From Phoronis ovalis (Eukaryota > Phoronida > Phoronidae), in NCBI GenBank assembly GCA_028565635.1, contig JAOXYB010056667.1, positions 1 through 11,074 on the forward strand: a stretch of DNA of 11,074 nt. Direction: 5' to 3'. The notes below the pieces were generated by a model. That model was not told the DNA's origin and searched no databases. It worked only from the letters and a program-made list of their open reading frames with translations. Position numbers and translations under genes: made by a program. This document shows positions 1 to 8,054 of this stretch, in pieces; position 1 is the first letter of the stretch, and each line of letters opens with the position of its first letter.

Positions 1-494
1 CGCATCAGACAGCAGAAACAGTCATTTTGAATAAGAGTACCCCACAATGATAAACCAGATTATAATGCATGATGTTCTTTTCTAATGCAAAAAAACAATA
101 ATCCTACGCACTGGATGGGCATTAGACATGACAAATGTCTTGTTTTTTGTTAGCAGTAGTTGACTTGCTTGTAACGCTGATAAATGTTTTATGTATGCTG
201 TGCATGGGTTCCAGAACCCGGCCATAAAATGGTTTAACTTTTTCTGCCAATTTATATTTTGTTCAAACTATAATGAAACCTCTAATATTGCAGTTAAAGT
301 TGGCTGTACTTTAGATGCGAAATATTAAGAAGGTTTAAATGGGAAACAAATGTTGACAAAAATTGCTAATTTAATTGTTTGATTTTGTTAATGAAATTAA
401 ATATTTTAATACTTAAAAGTGCTTATTCATCCTGTATGAATGAGGTACTGTATTGTTGCTGCATTCAAAAATGTATTGAATGTGTTTATTCTAG
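1..494. other. Upstream intron sequence, no gene seen
   Basis: AT-rich non-coding sequence. It ends in a pyrimidine-rich acceptor (TTTATTCTAG, ending at 494). The next exon begins in phase 1, so at least one exon carrying the signal peptide and Ig1 should lie upstream of the window. I see no promoter, RNA gene or repeat here. Confidence 0.6.
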
Positions 495-689
495 TTTTAC
501 CTGCCATTCCTGGTGAAGGTACTGTGAAACCTGTAACTGTGAATGCAGGAGAGTCTTTAGAATTAAAGTGCGATGTTCCTGAAGGGGCCTTTCCTCCTCC
601 AGAGCTTTATTGGGTATTGGCGAAAAAAAATAATGATGGCTCTACAACAGTTTCAACCGCAGACGGACGGATATCAATTTCTGAGACTG
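495..689 (+). CDS. Exon 1 in window: first half of Ig2, L1CAM-like
   Basis: This 195-nt exon lies between TTCTAG|TTTTACC and ACTG|GTTAGT, phase 1 at both ends. It encodes a linker with TVKPVTVNAGESLELKC, which closely resembles the start of vertebrate L1 Ig2 (TVKPVEVEEGES). It then has the B-strand Cys, a Pro-rich loop, and LYWVL carrying the core Trp. The second half of the domain follows in exon 2. The ATG at 440 lies in the upstream intron and is not a likely start, because the acceptor and the phase fit an internal exon. Confidence 0.85.
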
Positions 690-1552
690 GTTAGTAAAAT
701 ATCCGATTTTTGGGATGGATTTTATTTGACATGTTTAGCCAGGCTTCCTTGAGCAAGTCTATTTGTTAGTATGTGGCTGACGATCTTTATAGTGATACAG
801 AAAATTGATACGGTAAAATACTTGGGATGCCCTGTCTTCTTGACCATTGGCGTAGAAATCCAGAGTATTAACAACCATACCGATCTACATTCAGTGTATA
901 AATTATACCAGTAACAGCTAGACACAGTGCTAGGTTTGAAGTGCTACGGTTACATCTGCTTTTCCTTGCTAAAGTGAGCATTGTTGTGATTGCAGTTATG
1001 TACTCTACTTCTTATGGTAAAAAGTAATAGTTTACTGTTTAAGTCCATGTCTAACTTATTTTGTGTGCACGGTGTCTCCAAATCTTGGAAAACTCATTAT
1101 TATTATATGACAAATATTTCGTCTTTTTCCAAGCACACTTCGAAATTCAGCTCATGTTGTTTATGTGAACATTAAATTGATGAATAATTAACTGTTACAG
1201 TTTTATTTGATACATGAATAGCAAGTAAAAATGTTTTATCATTTATTTGAGCTAATGCTTACTTCATGCAATCACATTCAAATGGTTCGCTTTGAATCCT
1301 TTGGTTCAAGGCATAATTCACACATTAGCTATTCCAGTGCCCTTTTGTTCTTTAAGGGGATAAACAACTTTCAAGATCTCCTCTGAAACAATTAGGTTTT
1401 GCAGAAATAAATTATACAGAGAAGCTGTAGATTGTACAATAAACTATGAAGCAATTTGTTAAAATATAACTTAAAATTTACCTAAAAGACAGCATTTCTC
1501 TTGCATACTGAATATACATAGCATACTGAATGGCTTTCTGTTTTCTTTGTAG
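690..1552 (+). other. Intron of 863 bp within Ig2
   Basis: The donor is GTTAGT and the acceptor is TTTTCTTTGTAG. The open frames here (for example 990-1175) are short, repeat-free and unlike proteins. A small hairpin-like stretch lies near 1287-1310. Nothing else is supported. Confidence 0.7.
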
Positions 1553-1696
1553 GCTCTCTGTTATTTGCATATGTGTTACCTAGTGATGACCAAGGAGGTG
1601 ATGAACCTGATGGAAGCATTTATATCTGTCGGGTTCGGAATGCAGAAACGTATACAATTCGAGAAACGACAAAGATACAGTTAAATGTAAATGGAA
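1553..1696 (+). CDS. Exon 2: second half of Ig2
   Basis: This 144-nt exon, phase 1 at both ends, continues exon 1 in frame as ETG-SLLFAYVLPSDDQG. It resembles the L1 Ig2 segment that reads GNLYFANVLTSDN. It supplies the F-strand Cys in YICRVRNAE and the G strand (KIQLNVNG). The insertion DQGGDEPDG before the second Cys is longer than in the vertebrate proteins. The donor GGAA|GTAAGT is a perfect consensus. Confidence 0.87.
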
Positions 1697-2279
1697 GTAA
1701 GTGTATTTCTTATAGAAAGTTGTCACTCTGCATTTTGTTGGTTTCCAGGTAAGTATCATTATTACTGATAGGATGTTTGACATCATATAATTTTTCATTC
1801 TTTAACTTAAATATGTTTAACATTTAGTTGTTGTTTGACCTGATTATTTTTAATTTTGTACATTCGTACAAATTCTGGAACTGTCACAAATTTGCTGTTA
1901 CTTGTAACAGTGCGAGACAGGACACATTTTTGGAGCCAAAAACTATCATTAGGCAGCATTGTCAAAGCATTGGTAGTAGATGATTTCTACTGTATAAACA
2001 AAATCGATTTTTAGGTCTAAAACTAATATTAATTGTGGCAGAAAATAGAGAATTTCATTGTTGGTAAATTTTAGCGTTGTATCAATAGGTTTAACATTTT
2101 TATTGTAACCTTGATCTATATTTAAGTTTAAGTTGCTTATTTGTTCAAGTTGCATTATGGTTTGCTATATTTGTTTTCTGCATTACCTGTTAATAGCTCT
2201 AACATATTTCCATATTATTCTAATAGACAATCTCTCCTATTCTAAAATAACTATACAAACCTGTTCATTATATTTGTAG
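1697..2279 (+). other. Intron between Ig2 and Ig3
   Basis: 583 bp of AT-rich sequence from the GTAAGT donor to the TATTTGTAG acceptor. I see no coding signal on either strand. The minus-strand frame at 1949-2155 has an intron-like Asn/Ile/Leu composition. Confidence 0.7.
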
Positions 2280-2382
2280 ATGATGATACGCCAAAAGCAT
2301 CTGGGCTTTTGTATAACACAGCAAGCCCTGTCATTGCTATTGTTGGCAAAAAGGCCAGAATGATGTGTTTCTTTGGTGGCAG
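2280..2382 (+). CDS. Exon 3: first half of Ig3
   Basis: This 103-nt exon enters in phase 1 and leaves in phase 2. It encodes the Ig2-Ig3 linker and the A-B strands of Ig3, with VGKKARMMCFFGG carrying the first domain Cys. This parallels the neuroglian Ig3 motif RGKKVELFCIYGG. The phase-2 donor (GGCAG|GTAATT) joins exon 4 exactly to give FFGGRPVPDITW. Confidence 0.85.
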
Positions 2383-3040
2383 GTAATTATATTATATTAA
2401 ACATTCAGGTTTTCTACAGGGAATTTATAATTCCCATAGACACACACTCCACTCATAAGGAGATGCACTGTAAATATAAAACTTGCAATATAAATAAAAA
2501 GATGCACCCATGAAACAGTCCTTGCAAAAGAATTAATATTTATAGGCAGCAGATACAAGAACTAGCAATCCATAACAACAGTTTTGTAAAGTAAACTTTT
2601 GGGGAGTGTGCACATCGTATATTTTGTTTTTCCCTTTTAAAAATGTCTGGACACTGTTAATGATTTTACTATTAAAAGTATTAGCCTATGAGTAACACTA
2701 ACTTAGTTTTTATGCTAAATTTACTTGACTGAACTAAGTGGACTTTGATTGTTTACCCCCCAGCATTGCTATTTCTTCATCAGCTTTCATAATGCTGTGC
2801 AGGTTGTTAGTTTAATATCTGCTTGAAATTTTTCAAAATCCAGTGTCTCTTGAATAAGGTGTCCTTCTGTGATTCTTCATAGTATAATGATATGCTGTAT
2901 TTGGACGTACTCCAAAGTTATCCTTGACATTATTTCCAGAATTGTGATAGGTACTCAGGTGATCTGTCAGATATTATAGTTATTACTGATGTCTACCCAA
3001 CAATACCATATGAAATACTATTTATGAAAACCGTTTTCAG
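2383..3040 (+). other. Intron within Ig3
   Basis: 658 bp with donor GTAATT and acceptor CGTTTTCAG. I found no protein-like open frame, RNA gene or repeat. Confidence 0.7.
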
Positions 3041-3225
3041 ACCAGTTCCTGATATCACGTGGGAGCATGACGATAAAGTTGTTGTTATTAATGATCGTGT
3101 TTCTATCACCGATTATAACCAAATTATCGATATCGATGATGTCCAGCATTCAGATGAAGGATCTTGGAGGTGTAGCATTAGGGATGATTCAGCAGTAAAT
3201 GCAAATATAAAATTAGATGTCCAAT
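3041..3225 (+). CDS. Exon 4: second half of Ig3
   Basis: This 185-nt exon, phase 2 to phase 1, reads PVPDITWEHDD with the core Trp. It then has a C'-E region ending in the classic Ig motif DEGSWRCSI, where D and C are the tyrosine-corner position and the F-strand Cys, and a G strand (IKLDVQ). The ATG at 3024 is intronic: the ACCGTTTTCAG acceptor and the perfect join to exon 3 show this is an internal exon. The donor is CCAAT|GTAAGT. Confidence 0.88.
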
Positions 3226-3511
3226 GTAAGTATGTATTAAAGTTCCAGTTTCTTGCCTGATTTAAATTTTGACAAATATTCTGTTGAGCTTTTGCTTACT
3301 GATATCTAAAGTTCCTAGTTAGGAAACCTTACCTAACATAGGAGCTATGCCAACACCTTCCTGAATGGTGTTGTGTGTCAATGAAATATTAATAAAGTTT
3401 AGATTGTTGTTACCTCTATTGAACACTTATCCGGAATGAAACTCAGGAATTGTTTAATGTTAGTATAGTTTAAGAGCAATGAATATACAGTTATAATGTT
3501 GTAATTTTTAG
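3226..3511 (+). other. Intron between Ig3 and Ig4
   Basis: 286 bp. It contains a perfect 7-bp inverted repeat, CAACACC at 3351-3357 and GGTGTTG at 3367-3373, and a 14-bp near-palindrome TTCCTAGTTAGGAA near 3312. Neither has an obvious role. Confidence 0.6.
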
Positions 3512-3643
3512 CCTTACCAACATTTAGTCGACAACCTATTAACACTAATGTTTCTGGCGGTAGTAATCCCGTGTTTTACTGTGACGCTCATGGACAGCCT
3601 ACCCCTAACCTTCAGTTTTATGTCAATGGTGAACCAGTGATAG
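3512..3643 (+). CDS. Exon 5 (short form): first half of Ig4
   Basis: The exon starts after GTAATTTTTAG and completes a Ser codon with the last base of exon 4. It encodes LPTFSRQPINTN, a B-strand Cys in VFYCDAHGQPTPN, and LQFYVNGEPVI, the usual Ig C-strand region. The core Trp is replaced by Phe/Tyr. A phase-1 donor ATAG|GTGAAT at 3643/3644 would join exon 6 in frame (PVI-G-STPEY). No other visible donor gives an intact downstream frame. Reading on past this donor enters a decayed continuation of the same domain, described as a separate feature. Confidence 0.7.
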
Positions 3644-3769
3644 GTGAATATGACAAAAGTATTTCAGTTGATAACCACATACTAATTAATGCTGCCAGTC
3701 GTGATATTCAATTATATAGCTCCTATGCCACATGGCATGAGGTTACTCTATAGTGTTATGCTTAACATT
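3644..3769 (+). pseudogene. Decayed second half of Ig4, contiguous with exon 5
   Basis: In the exon 5 frame the sequence continues as ISVDNHILINAASRD and then YSSYAT, which matches the shape of an L1-family Ig4 ending (VTDNTIRII...D...Y.C.AT). The F-strand Cys is a Ser (TCC at 3721-3723). A frameshift near 3730 moves the rest to the next frame, which reads HGMRLLYSVMLNI (3731-3769), a typical Ig4 tail and G strand. The unshifted frame stops at TAG 3751-3753. I infer a once-intact single-exon Ig4 that has lost its second half to a small deletion and a Cys change. The match is by eye. Confidence 0.6.
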
Positions 3770-3985
3770 TGGAAGACAAGAATGAGTCAGTAACAGAGAA
3801 TTTAGTATTGTATTTTGGTAAAAATATTAAAAGTATAAATCCTCAATACGTATACATTGACTGTGTTTTGATGGTCAGTTTACAGAAAGCCTTATAGATG
3901 ATTGAAACATATGTTACTGATGCTAATTTTTTACAATACATTTTAAATTTCCTCCAAGCTGTTATGCTGAAAAAATGTCTTTCAG

Positions 3986-4147
3986 GTAGTACTCCCGAAT
4001 ATTCTGTTAGCGTAATTACTGAAGGTTCACCCCAAGGTATAATACAATTTCAAGAAGTAAAAAAAACAGATAGCATAGTGGTTGTACAATGCATGGCTAC
4101 AAATGATCATGGAGATAAGATTGGCGCAGGATACTTAAATGTTTTGG
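3986..4147 (+). CDS. Exon 6: second half of an Ig domain, probably Ig5
   Basis: This 162-nt exon follows the acceptor CTTTCAG and ends at TTGG|GTAAAT, phase 1 at both ends. It encodes only the later strands of an Ig domain: IIQFQEVKKTDSIVVVQCMA carries the F-strand Cys, then TNDHGDKIGAGYLNVL gives the G strand. It joins directly to the Ig6 exon, so it should be the second half of Ig5. No matching first half is seen between 3770 and 3985. Spliced to the short form of exon 5 it would make a hybrid Ig4/Ig5 domain with both cysteines. It could instead be a replacement second half of Ig4. Confidence 0.75.
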
Positions 4148-4366
4148 GTAAATATTTATATTTTAGAAGTAAGTTTAATGATCATACACAGTGATACTTG
4201 TGCTCTAACTTGTACTCTTTTTACACTTCTTAATAGTTTTGGAGATTGCTAGCTTTTACTGCTCTGTTTCGTTCACTGTTGTTAGTCTGGTTTGACATTA
4301 TGCGTAAAATTACTTTATATGTTCTTGTTCAGAATTGTCTGTGTAATATGAGGCGTCCTGTTGTAG

Positions 4367-4485
4367 AACCGTTAACGTTAATCAAGGAACCAGAACCTGA
4401 TTATTTGATTGACCTACCAGGCAAGCCTAACACGAACATAACTATTCCATGTATGGCAAGGATAGATCCTAGTGACCAAATAAAG
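4367..4485 (+). CDS. Exon 7: first half of Ig6
   Basis: This 119-nt exon is phase 1 to phase 0. With exon 6 it reads LNVL-EPLTLIKEPEPDY, the Ig5-Ig6 linker pattern of the family. Next come ITIPCMARIDPSDQIK with the B-strand Cys; DPS after the Cys is typical of Ig6 (neurofascin HDPSLK). I placed the start at the acceptor CCTGTTGTAG (4366). The stronger-looking TTGTTCAG at 4332 would put a TAA five codons into the exon in the required phase. The donor is AAAG|GTATTG. Confidence 0.75.
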
Positions 4486-5302
4486 GTATTGTAGAACGTT
4501 TTGATGTTTAATTTACAACTAACTGTCTGCATCTTTTCAAAATATTTTAATTAACTGAAAATGCATTCAACTTCTTTGCCTGTTATATGCTAGGGATGTT
4601 ATAGTAAAAAATCGGGATACAACTGTGTAACAAAAACAACTGGGGCACCCTAGCCTTGAAATGGTTTAAGATAGTTAAATAATTAAAACAAGTACAAACA
4701 TTTAATTACTAAACGTAAAAAGTGTTTGTTTTTACTGCCATGTCTCAAAATAAAGCAGAATATAGTTTTCAAATCTTCATCTGTTTCAAAAAAACATTCG
4801 AAAACAAAACTTTATTTCGGTCAGGTCCATTTATCCGTTCCATTTAACATGTCTTCCTGGAATCAGATATCAGGATTGAAAGATCCCCAGAAGGGTCTGA
4901 ATTATGAGTTCTGCGGTCTCAATATTTTAGTATGAAGCTCTAAAAAGATACTATTTCTTCTCCTTCAAAATAAGTGTGGATGGGTGCTATTTTTTTCTGA
5001 TTGTCACTCCCCCATAATTTAGTTACTTTTATTGCCAAGTAAGAAAGTCTAGAGATGTTAAAATAGCCTTTCATCTAATTTGTACACAAATGATTGCCAA
5101 GTTTAGTTAATTGTATTTTACAATTTTTAGAGAAAAAGTCTCTGTGAAAAGTCTTAATAAAAATAGAATTCTTGATACATGTCACAGGTAATCGAAGTAC
5201 TTACTAGCTGAATCTGAAAAACACTTAAGTGCCTTAAAATAAATGGAATTCGTATTGTTTTCTTTATTGTGTTCTTGACTTGTACAATTTATATTCCCTT
5301 AG
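4486..5302 (+). other. Intron within Ig6
   Basis: 817 bp with donor GTATTG and acceptor ATATTCCCTTAG. The frame at 4726-4935 contains a moderately protein-like end (SGLKDPQKGLNYEFCGLN) but shows no Ig or fibronectin pattern and no good splice sites. I do not call it a gene. Confidence 0.6.
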
Positions 5303-5541
5303 ATTGAGTGGTTCCGAAATGACTTTCTATTGGATAATGCAAAGAAAGGCTTTGAATGATTAGACGATGGCCAGACTCTTCACATTGATGTTACATTAGA
5401 TAAGGATAAAGATGATAAAACCCTAGCTAGTAGGCGATTATACAGGCGATTATAAATGTAAAATTGAGGCTGTGTACAATAGTCATATCCCAGGATTCAA
5501 ACAGGAAAGAACTACTAAAGTTAAATTCAGTAGTAATGCAG
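5303..5541 (+). pseudogene. Exon 8: second half of Ig6, broken by a stop and a frameshift
   Basis: It continues exon 7 in phase 0 with IEWFRNDFLLDNAKKGFE, including the core Trp, and LDDGQTLHIDVTLDKDKDD. An in-frame TGA sits at 5357-5359, where a TGG Trp would fit. Further on, the frame must shift by one base near 5432. The shifted frame gives GDYTGDYKCKIEAVYN with the F-strand Cys and a G strand (TTKVKFSSNA) up to a good phase-1 donor GCAG|GTAGGG. The exon is 239 nt; a phase 0 to phase 1 exon needs 3n+1, so its length confirms the frame error. A direct repeat GGCGATTATA (5433-5442 and 5445-5454) lies at the lesion and suggests slippage. Unshifted, translation ends at TAA 5453-5455. Confidence 0.85.
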
Positions 5542-5844
5542 GTAGGGATGTGTTTTAAAATGTTCAGGCTGCAAAAAATCTGTAACTCAAATAGCCTTTC
5601 TCTCAGTTGTTGAGAATTCAAATAAGTAAAGTTATTTAATGCGTTATTGGAGAGACTACTGAATATAGTATAAATAAAGTGAGACTCTTTGTGACATCCA
5701 AATTTGTGTTTAGAACATGGTAATCAGATGCAGTCTGTATCACAGTCTTTGGCAAGCATTCATGAGCCTGGATAATAAATCATTTCATGAGAATTCGCTT
5801 ATTCCTAGCCTAATACCAACATCTAGTTGTTGACTGTAATATGT

Positions 5845-5902
5845 GCTAGTTCTGGCTAGTTCTGGCTAGTTCTGGCTAGTTCTGGCTAGTTCTGGCTAGT
5901 TC
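5845..5902. repeat. Tandem decamer repeat, about 5.8 copies
   Basis: The unit GCTAGTTCTG is repeated head to tail without mismatches across 58 bp. This is a small minisatellite in non-coding sequence. The lack of spacers and the short unit rule out a CRISPR array. Confidence 0.95.
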
Positions 5903-6149
5903 CTCATGATCGCAAAGATAACAAATGCTCTCCTTGTTTGAAATCTTGAACACTGACAATAAGTATTGCAAATTGCTGAAGGAGTCATTGTTACTTGTTG
6001 TAACAGGTGTTCGTATATATTATCAAAGGTTTATGAATTACATGTACTTTTAAAAGGATGTAATTTGCAAATGTTTGAAATATAAAGCACTAGAAAATAT
6101 TTCCAGAATCAAGTACTTTTAAATATAACTTTTCAAATTAGCATTTTAA

Positions 6150-6653
6150 GGTGGCTAGTCTCATTCGGGCAATTTAGTCACACTTTATACTTTGACAATA
6201 TACATAAAAAGATAGATTAATAAAAATATACATTTAAAGGAAGGTACTACTATAAGGAAAATGAAAAAGTACTCTACATGCATATCACATGATTATGTTG
6301 TCCAATACCCCTACAAATACGAAGCTGGGAGCTCTAATACAGTTTCTCAGATTTTTTAAATTTTGCTCCATGGTGTGGTTCTAATTATATTGGTATAAAA
6401 AAATAGAAAATTTCTTTTTTGGGTGTTGAGTCTGAAATTTCGTAACTTTCGAGTAAAACAAAGAAATTATGAGATATCGGTATTTCCAGCTTTGTATATG
6501 TAGTGCATAATGATAGGAAAAGTAATTTTCATAGTCTTGAAGTTACCTTTCAAAAGGTGTATACTCTTGCTATGTTATCCTTTCATTTAACTGTCCAAAA
6601 TTTGACAAGAAGTTTACAGTTCCAATAAGTTGTGCCGAATGGGACTCACCACC
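6150..6653. mobile_element. Probable non-autonomous TTAA-flanked inverted-repeat transposon (MITE)
   Basis: The left end (6150-6168, GGTGGCTAGTCTCATTCGG) and the reverse complement of the right end (6635-6653) match at 16 of 19 positions. Both ends abut TTAA (6146-6149 and 6654-6657), the target-site duplication produced by piggyBac-type transposases. The roughly 504-bp interior is AT-rich with no open frame, so it would be mobilised in trans. The piggyBac link rests on the TTAA alone, since these tips are not a canonical piggyBac sequence that I recognise. TTAA is common in AT-rich DNA, so chance is possible for the duplication but not for the inverted repeats. Confidence 0.65.
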
Positions 6654-6699
6654 TTAAATCCACAAAAAAATTAGTTCATCAAGAATCGCACCACATACA

Positions 6700-7281
6700 C
6701 TATAGTTCTGTTGGAAGCATGCATTTGCGTGGTACAGAACGTTGCTGTGTGGCGCTGCTTTCTTTCACTTGATCTAGTATGCACATTTTTTTTATCACTT
6801 TCGCAGGACTGTCTGTGTGTAGCTTTCCTGTACTTTTACTACAGATAGACAGCATTACGATATCTGTCTTGGTGATCATAGATGTGAGTTGGGTTTCACC
6901 GATTATTCCTTGTAATTGAGTTTGTAATTGATCAACCAACTTCAGTTGTACCACTTTAATCACTACTTGCTATTATTACTTAAGATAGTATATATTTGAT
7001 GCGACTAAACTCTGTTTTTGAAACGACCAGTGTGAACTATTAGACGATGCAGCTTTAGGACATAGTGCTGCAATTGTTTTTACAGCAATACAAACCTGTC
7101 CACCTGACGGAAGAAATGGAACAGTATTTTTTATGACATGCCAATTTGTTAGCTTAGCTGCACACTGTTTACTAGGCTTCATCTTCTGCAACGTAATTTT
7201 TCTTACAGTCATAATTCCCCCCTCCCCATACAACCACGATTCCTTCTGTAGCTGGTACAGGTTAGTCGAAAATGCATTCAT
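6700..7281 (-). pseudogene. Unrecognised minus-strand open-frame remnant
   Basis: One reading frame runs for about 580 bp on the minus strand, interrupted only by three adjacent stops (TAA TAA TAG, near 6970-6978). The part before the stops (7281-6979) is Lys/Gln/Ser-rich with KQCAAKLTNWHVIKN and ALCPKAASSNSSHW. The part after them reads QLQTQLQGIIGETQLTSM and later KVIKKMCILDQVKESS. The composition is soluble-protein-like and unlike the surrounding AT-rich introns. This could be a fragment of a transposon-encoded protein or a retrocopy. I recognise no domain and assign no function. Confidence 0.3.
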
Positions 7282-7530
7282 GATACTCTACTCATTCAAG
7301 GAATGCTACAGTCTGCATGTGCTAGTTGTTTTCTTCCTTCATAATTAACGATGGGAATGCATTTCTCAGCCTGCTGTTGGGAATGTTGTCTGACTTTTTG
7401 ATAGTCATCATTTGACGTGACATTAAAAGTGGCATCTTTTTAACTGGGAAATAGAGAACTGCTGAATATTAAAATGATATTCTGTTTTGGCAAAAAATTT
7501 GGAAAGTTCAGTTAGTTCAGTTAGTATAAG

Positions 7531-7602
7531 TTTTAATCATGAATAATTTCACTTCGGAAGTGGATGTCCAAATCAGTTCTAACACGAATACTACTGACGA
7601 AG
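7531..7602 (+). other. Weak candidate for a small juxtamembrane exon
   Basis: The frame reads NNFTSEVDVQISSNTNTTDE and could end at a phase-1 donor (GAAG|GTGACG). That phase would join the membrane-span exon at 7915 (G-EIVDPP). The acceptor (GTATAAG, 7524-7530) is poor and the segment short. It may be a remnant of the last fibronectin G strand and stalk, or chance. Unspliced, it ends at TAG 7626-7628. Confidence 0.2.
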
Positions 7603-7914
7603 GTGACGTTTTTGGACATAATTCTTAGCTATGTAGGATATTAAGATTGTCAAGACAGTGTCAAACAATGTAAGTAATGTGATGACTCTGTATGAAATTA
7701 GATTTCTGTTATGATAATAACTCCTTAAATTTGCATCTTTATAATTTAATCTTTAATTTTTCCTCCAAAGACAAAACTTGATGTATGCAATTAGTCTGGT
7801 GAAAGGTTAAAGAGATGACCTTTTTATTTTACTATGAAAGAAAGACATTGCGTTTGGTTTCTTTGAATGTTATCAGGAAGTTAATAATCATGATTATATT
7901 TATTAACTTTGTAG

Positions 7915-8054
7915 GTGAAATTGTGGACCCACCAGTAGCTGCTGGGCTTTGGTGGATTGCTCTCATTGTTGCTGGCGTTGTTCTTCTTCTTGTCATCATT
8001 TTGGTAATCTGTTTGATTCGGCGCTATCGAGAAGTTGCTTCCCGGCGGGCACAT
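7915..8054 (+). CDS. Membrane-span exon, L1-family-like, running into a duplicated sequence
   Basis: The exon follows TTAACTTTGTAG in phase 1 and ends in phase 0 at GCACAT|GTAAGT. It encodes a short stalk (GEIVDPPVAAG), a strong hydrophobic span (LWWIALIVAGVVLLLVIILV to about ICLI) and a basic stop-transfer (RR). This resembles the membrane exon of L1-family receptors, which usually continue as RRNRGGKYPV. Here the sequence changes after RR to YREVASRRAH, exactly where the downstream duplicated unit begins (8022). The native cytoplasmic sequence therefore seems to have been replaced. Without splicing the frame stops at TGA 8061-8063. Spliced, it continues in frame into the tetraspan exon at 8545. 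Confidence 0.65.

Larger units (their letters stand above)
495..5541 (+). pseudogene. L1CAM/neuroglian-like Ig adhesion gene, Ig2-Ig6 part, decayed
   Basis: Eight exons encode successive immunoglobulin-like domains in the order and style of the L1 family (L1CAM, neurofascin, NrCAM, neuroglian). These are type I neural adhesion receptors with six Ig and several fibronectin III domains, one membrane span and an ankyrin-binding tail. Exons 495-689, 1553-1696, 2280-2382, 3041-3225, 3512-3643, 3986-4147 and 4367-4485 splice into one open frame. The last exon (5303-5541) has a TGA at 5357-5359 and a frameshift near 5432, so no intact receptor can be read through it. The first half of Ig5 and all fibronectin domains are missing. 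The family assignment rests on the order and spacing of motifs recalled from known members, not on a search. A recent duplicate, a damaged haplotype or an assembly error are alternatives to true gene loss. Confidence 0.7.
5542..7914 (+). other. Long gene-poor interval where fibronectin III exons are expected
   Basis: L1-family genes encode several fibronectin III domains between Ig6 and the membrane span. I see none here on the + strand: there is no exon with the conserved Trp and Tyr-x-x-x-V/A motifs. The interval contains a decamer tandem repeat, a TTAA-flanked inverted-repeat element, a minus-strand remnant frame and one weak exon candidate, all listed separately. The rest is unremarkable AT-rich DNA. 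Confidence 0.6.

Noticed and set aside
440-494. ATG at 440 as the translation start of the first Ig exon
   Set aside because: The 5' part has no protein-like pattern, and a good acceptor at 493-494 with phase-1 entry fits an internal exon of a multi-Ig gene.
4246-4366. Open sequence before Ig6 as part of the exon
   Set aside because: The frame upstream of 4367 is hydrophobic and intron-like. The acceptor at 4332 would give an early stop in the needed phase.
4726-4935. Open frame in the Ig6 intron as an extra exon
   Set aside because: No Ig or fibronectin motifs and no suitable splice sites. Exon 7 joins exon 8 in phase 0 without it.
5845-5902. Tandem decamers as a CRISPR array
   Set aside because: There are no spacers, the unit is 10 bp, and the genome is eukaryotic.
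7133-7348. Plus-strand hydrophobic open frame as a membrane protein
   Set aside because: Its Cys/Phe/Leu-rich content is what the reverse complement of a Lys/Gln/Ser-rich frame gives. The minus-strand frame is longer and more protein-like.
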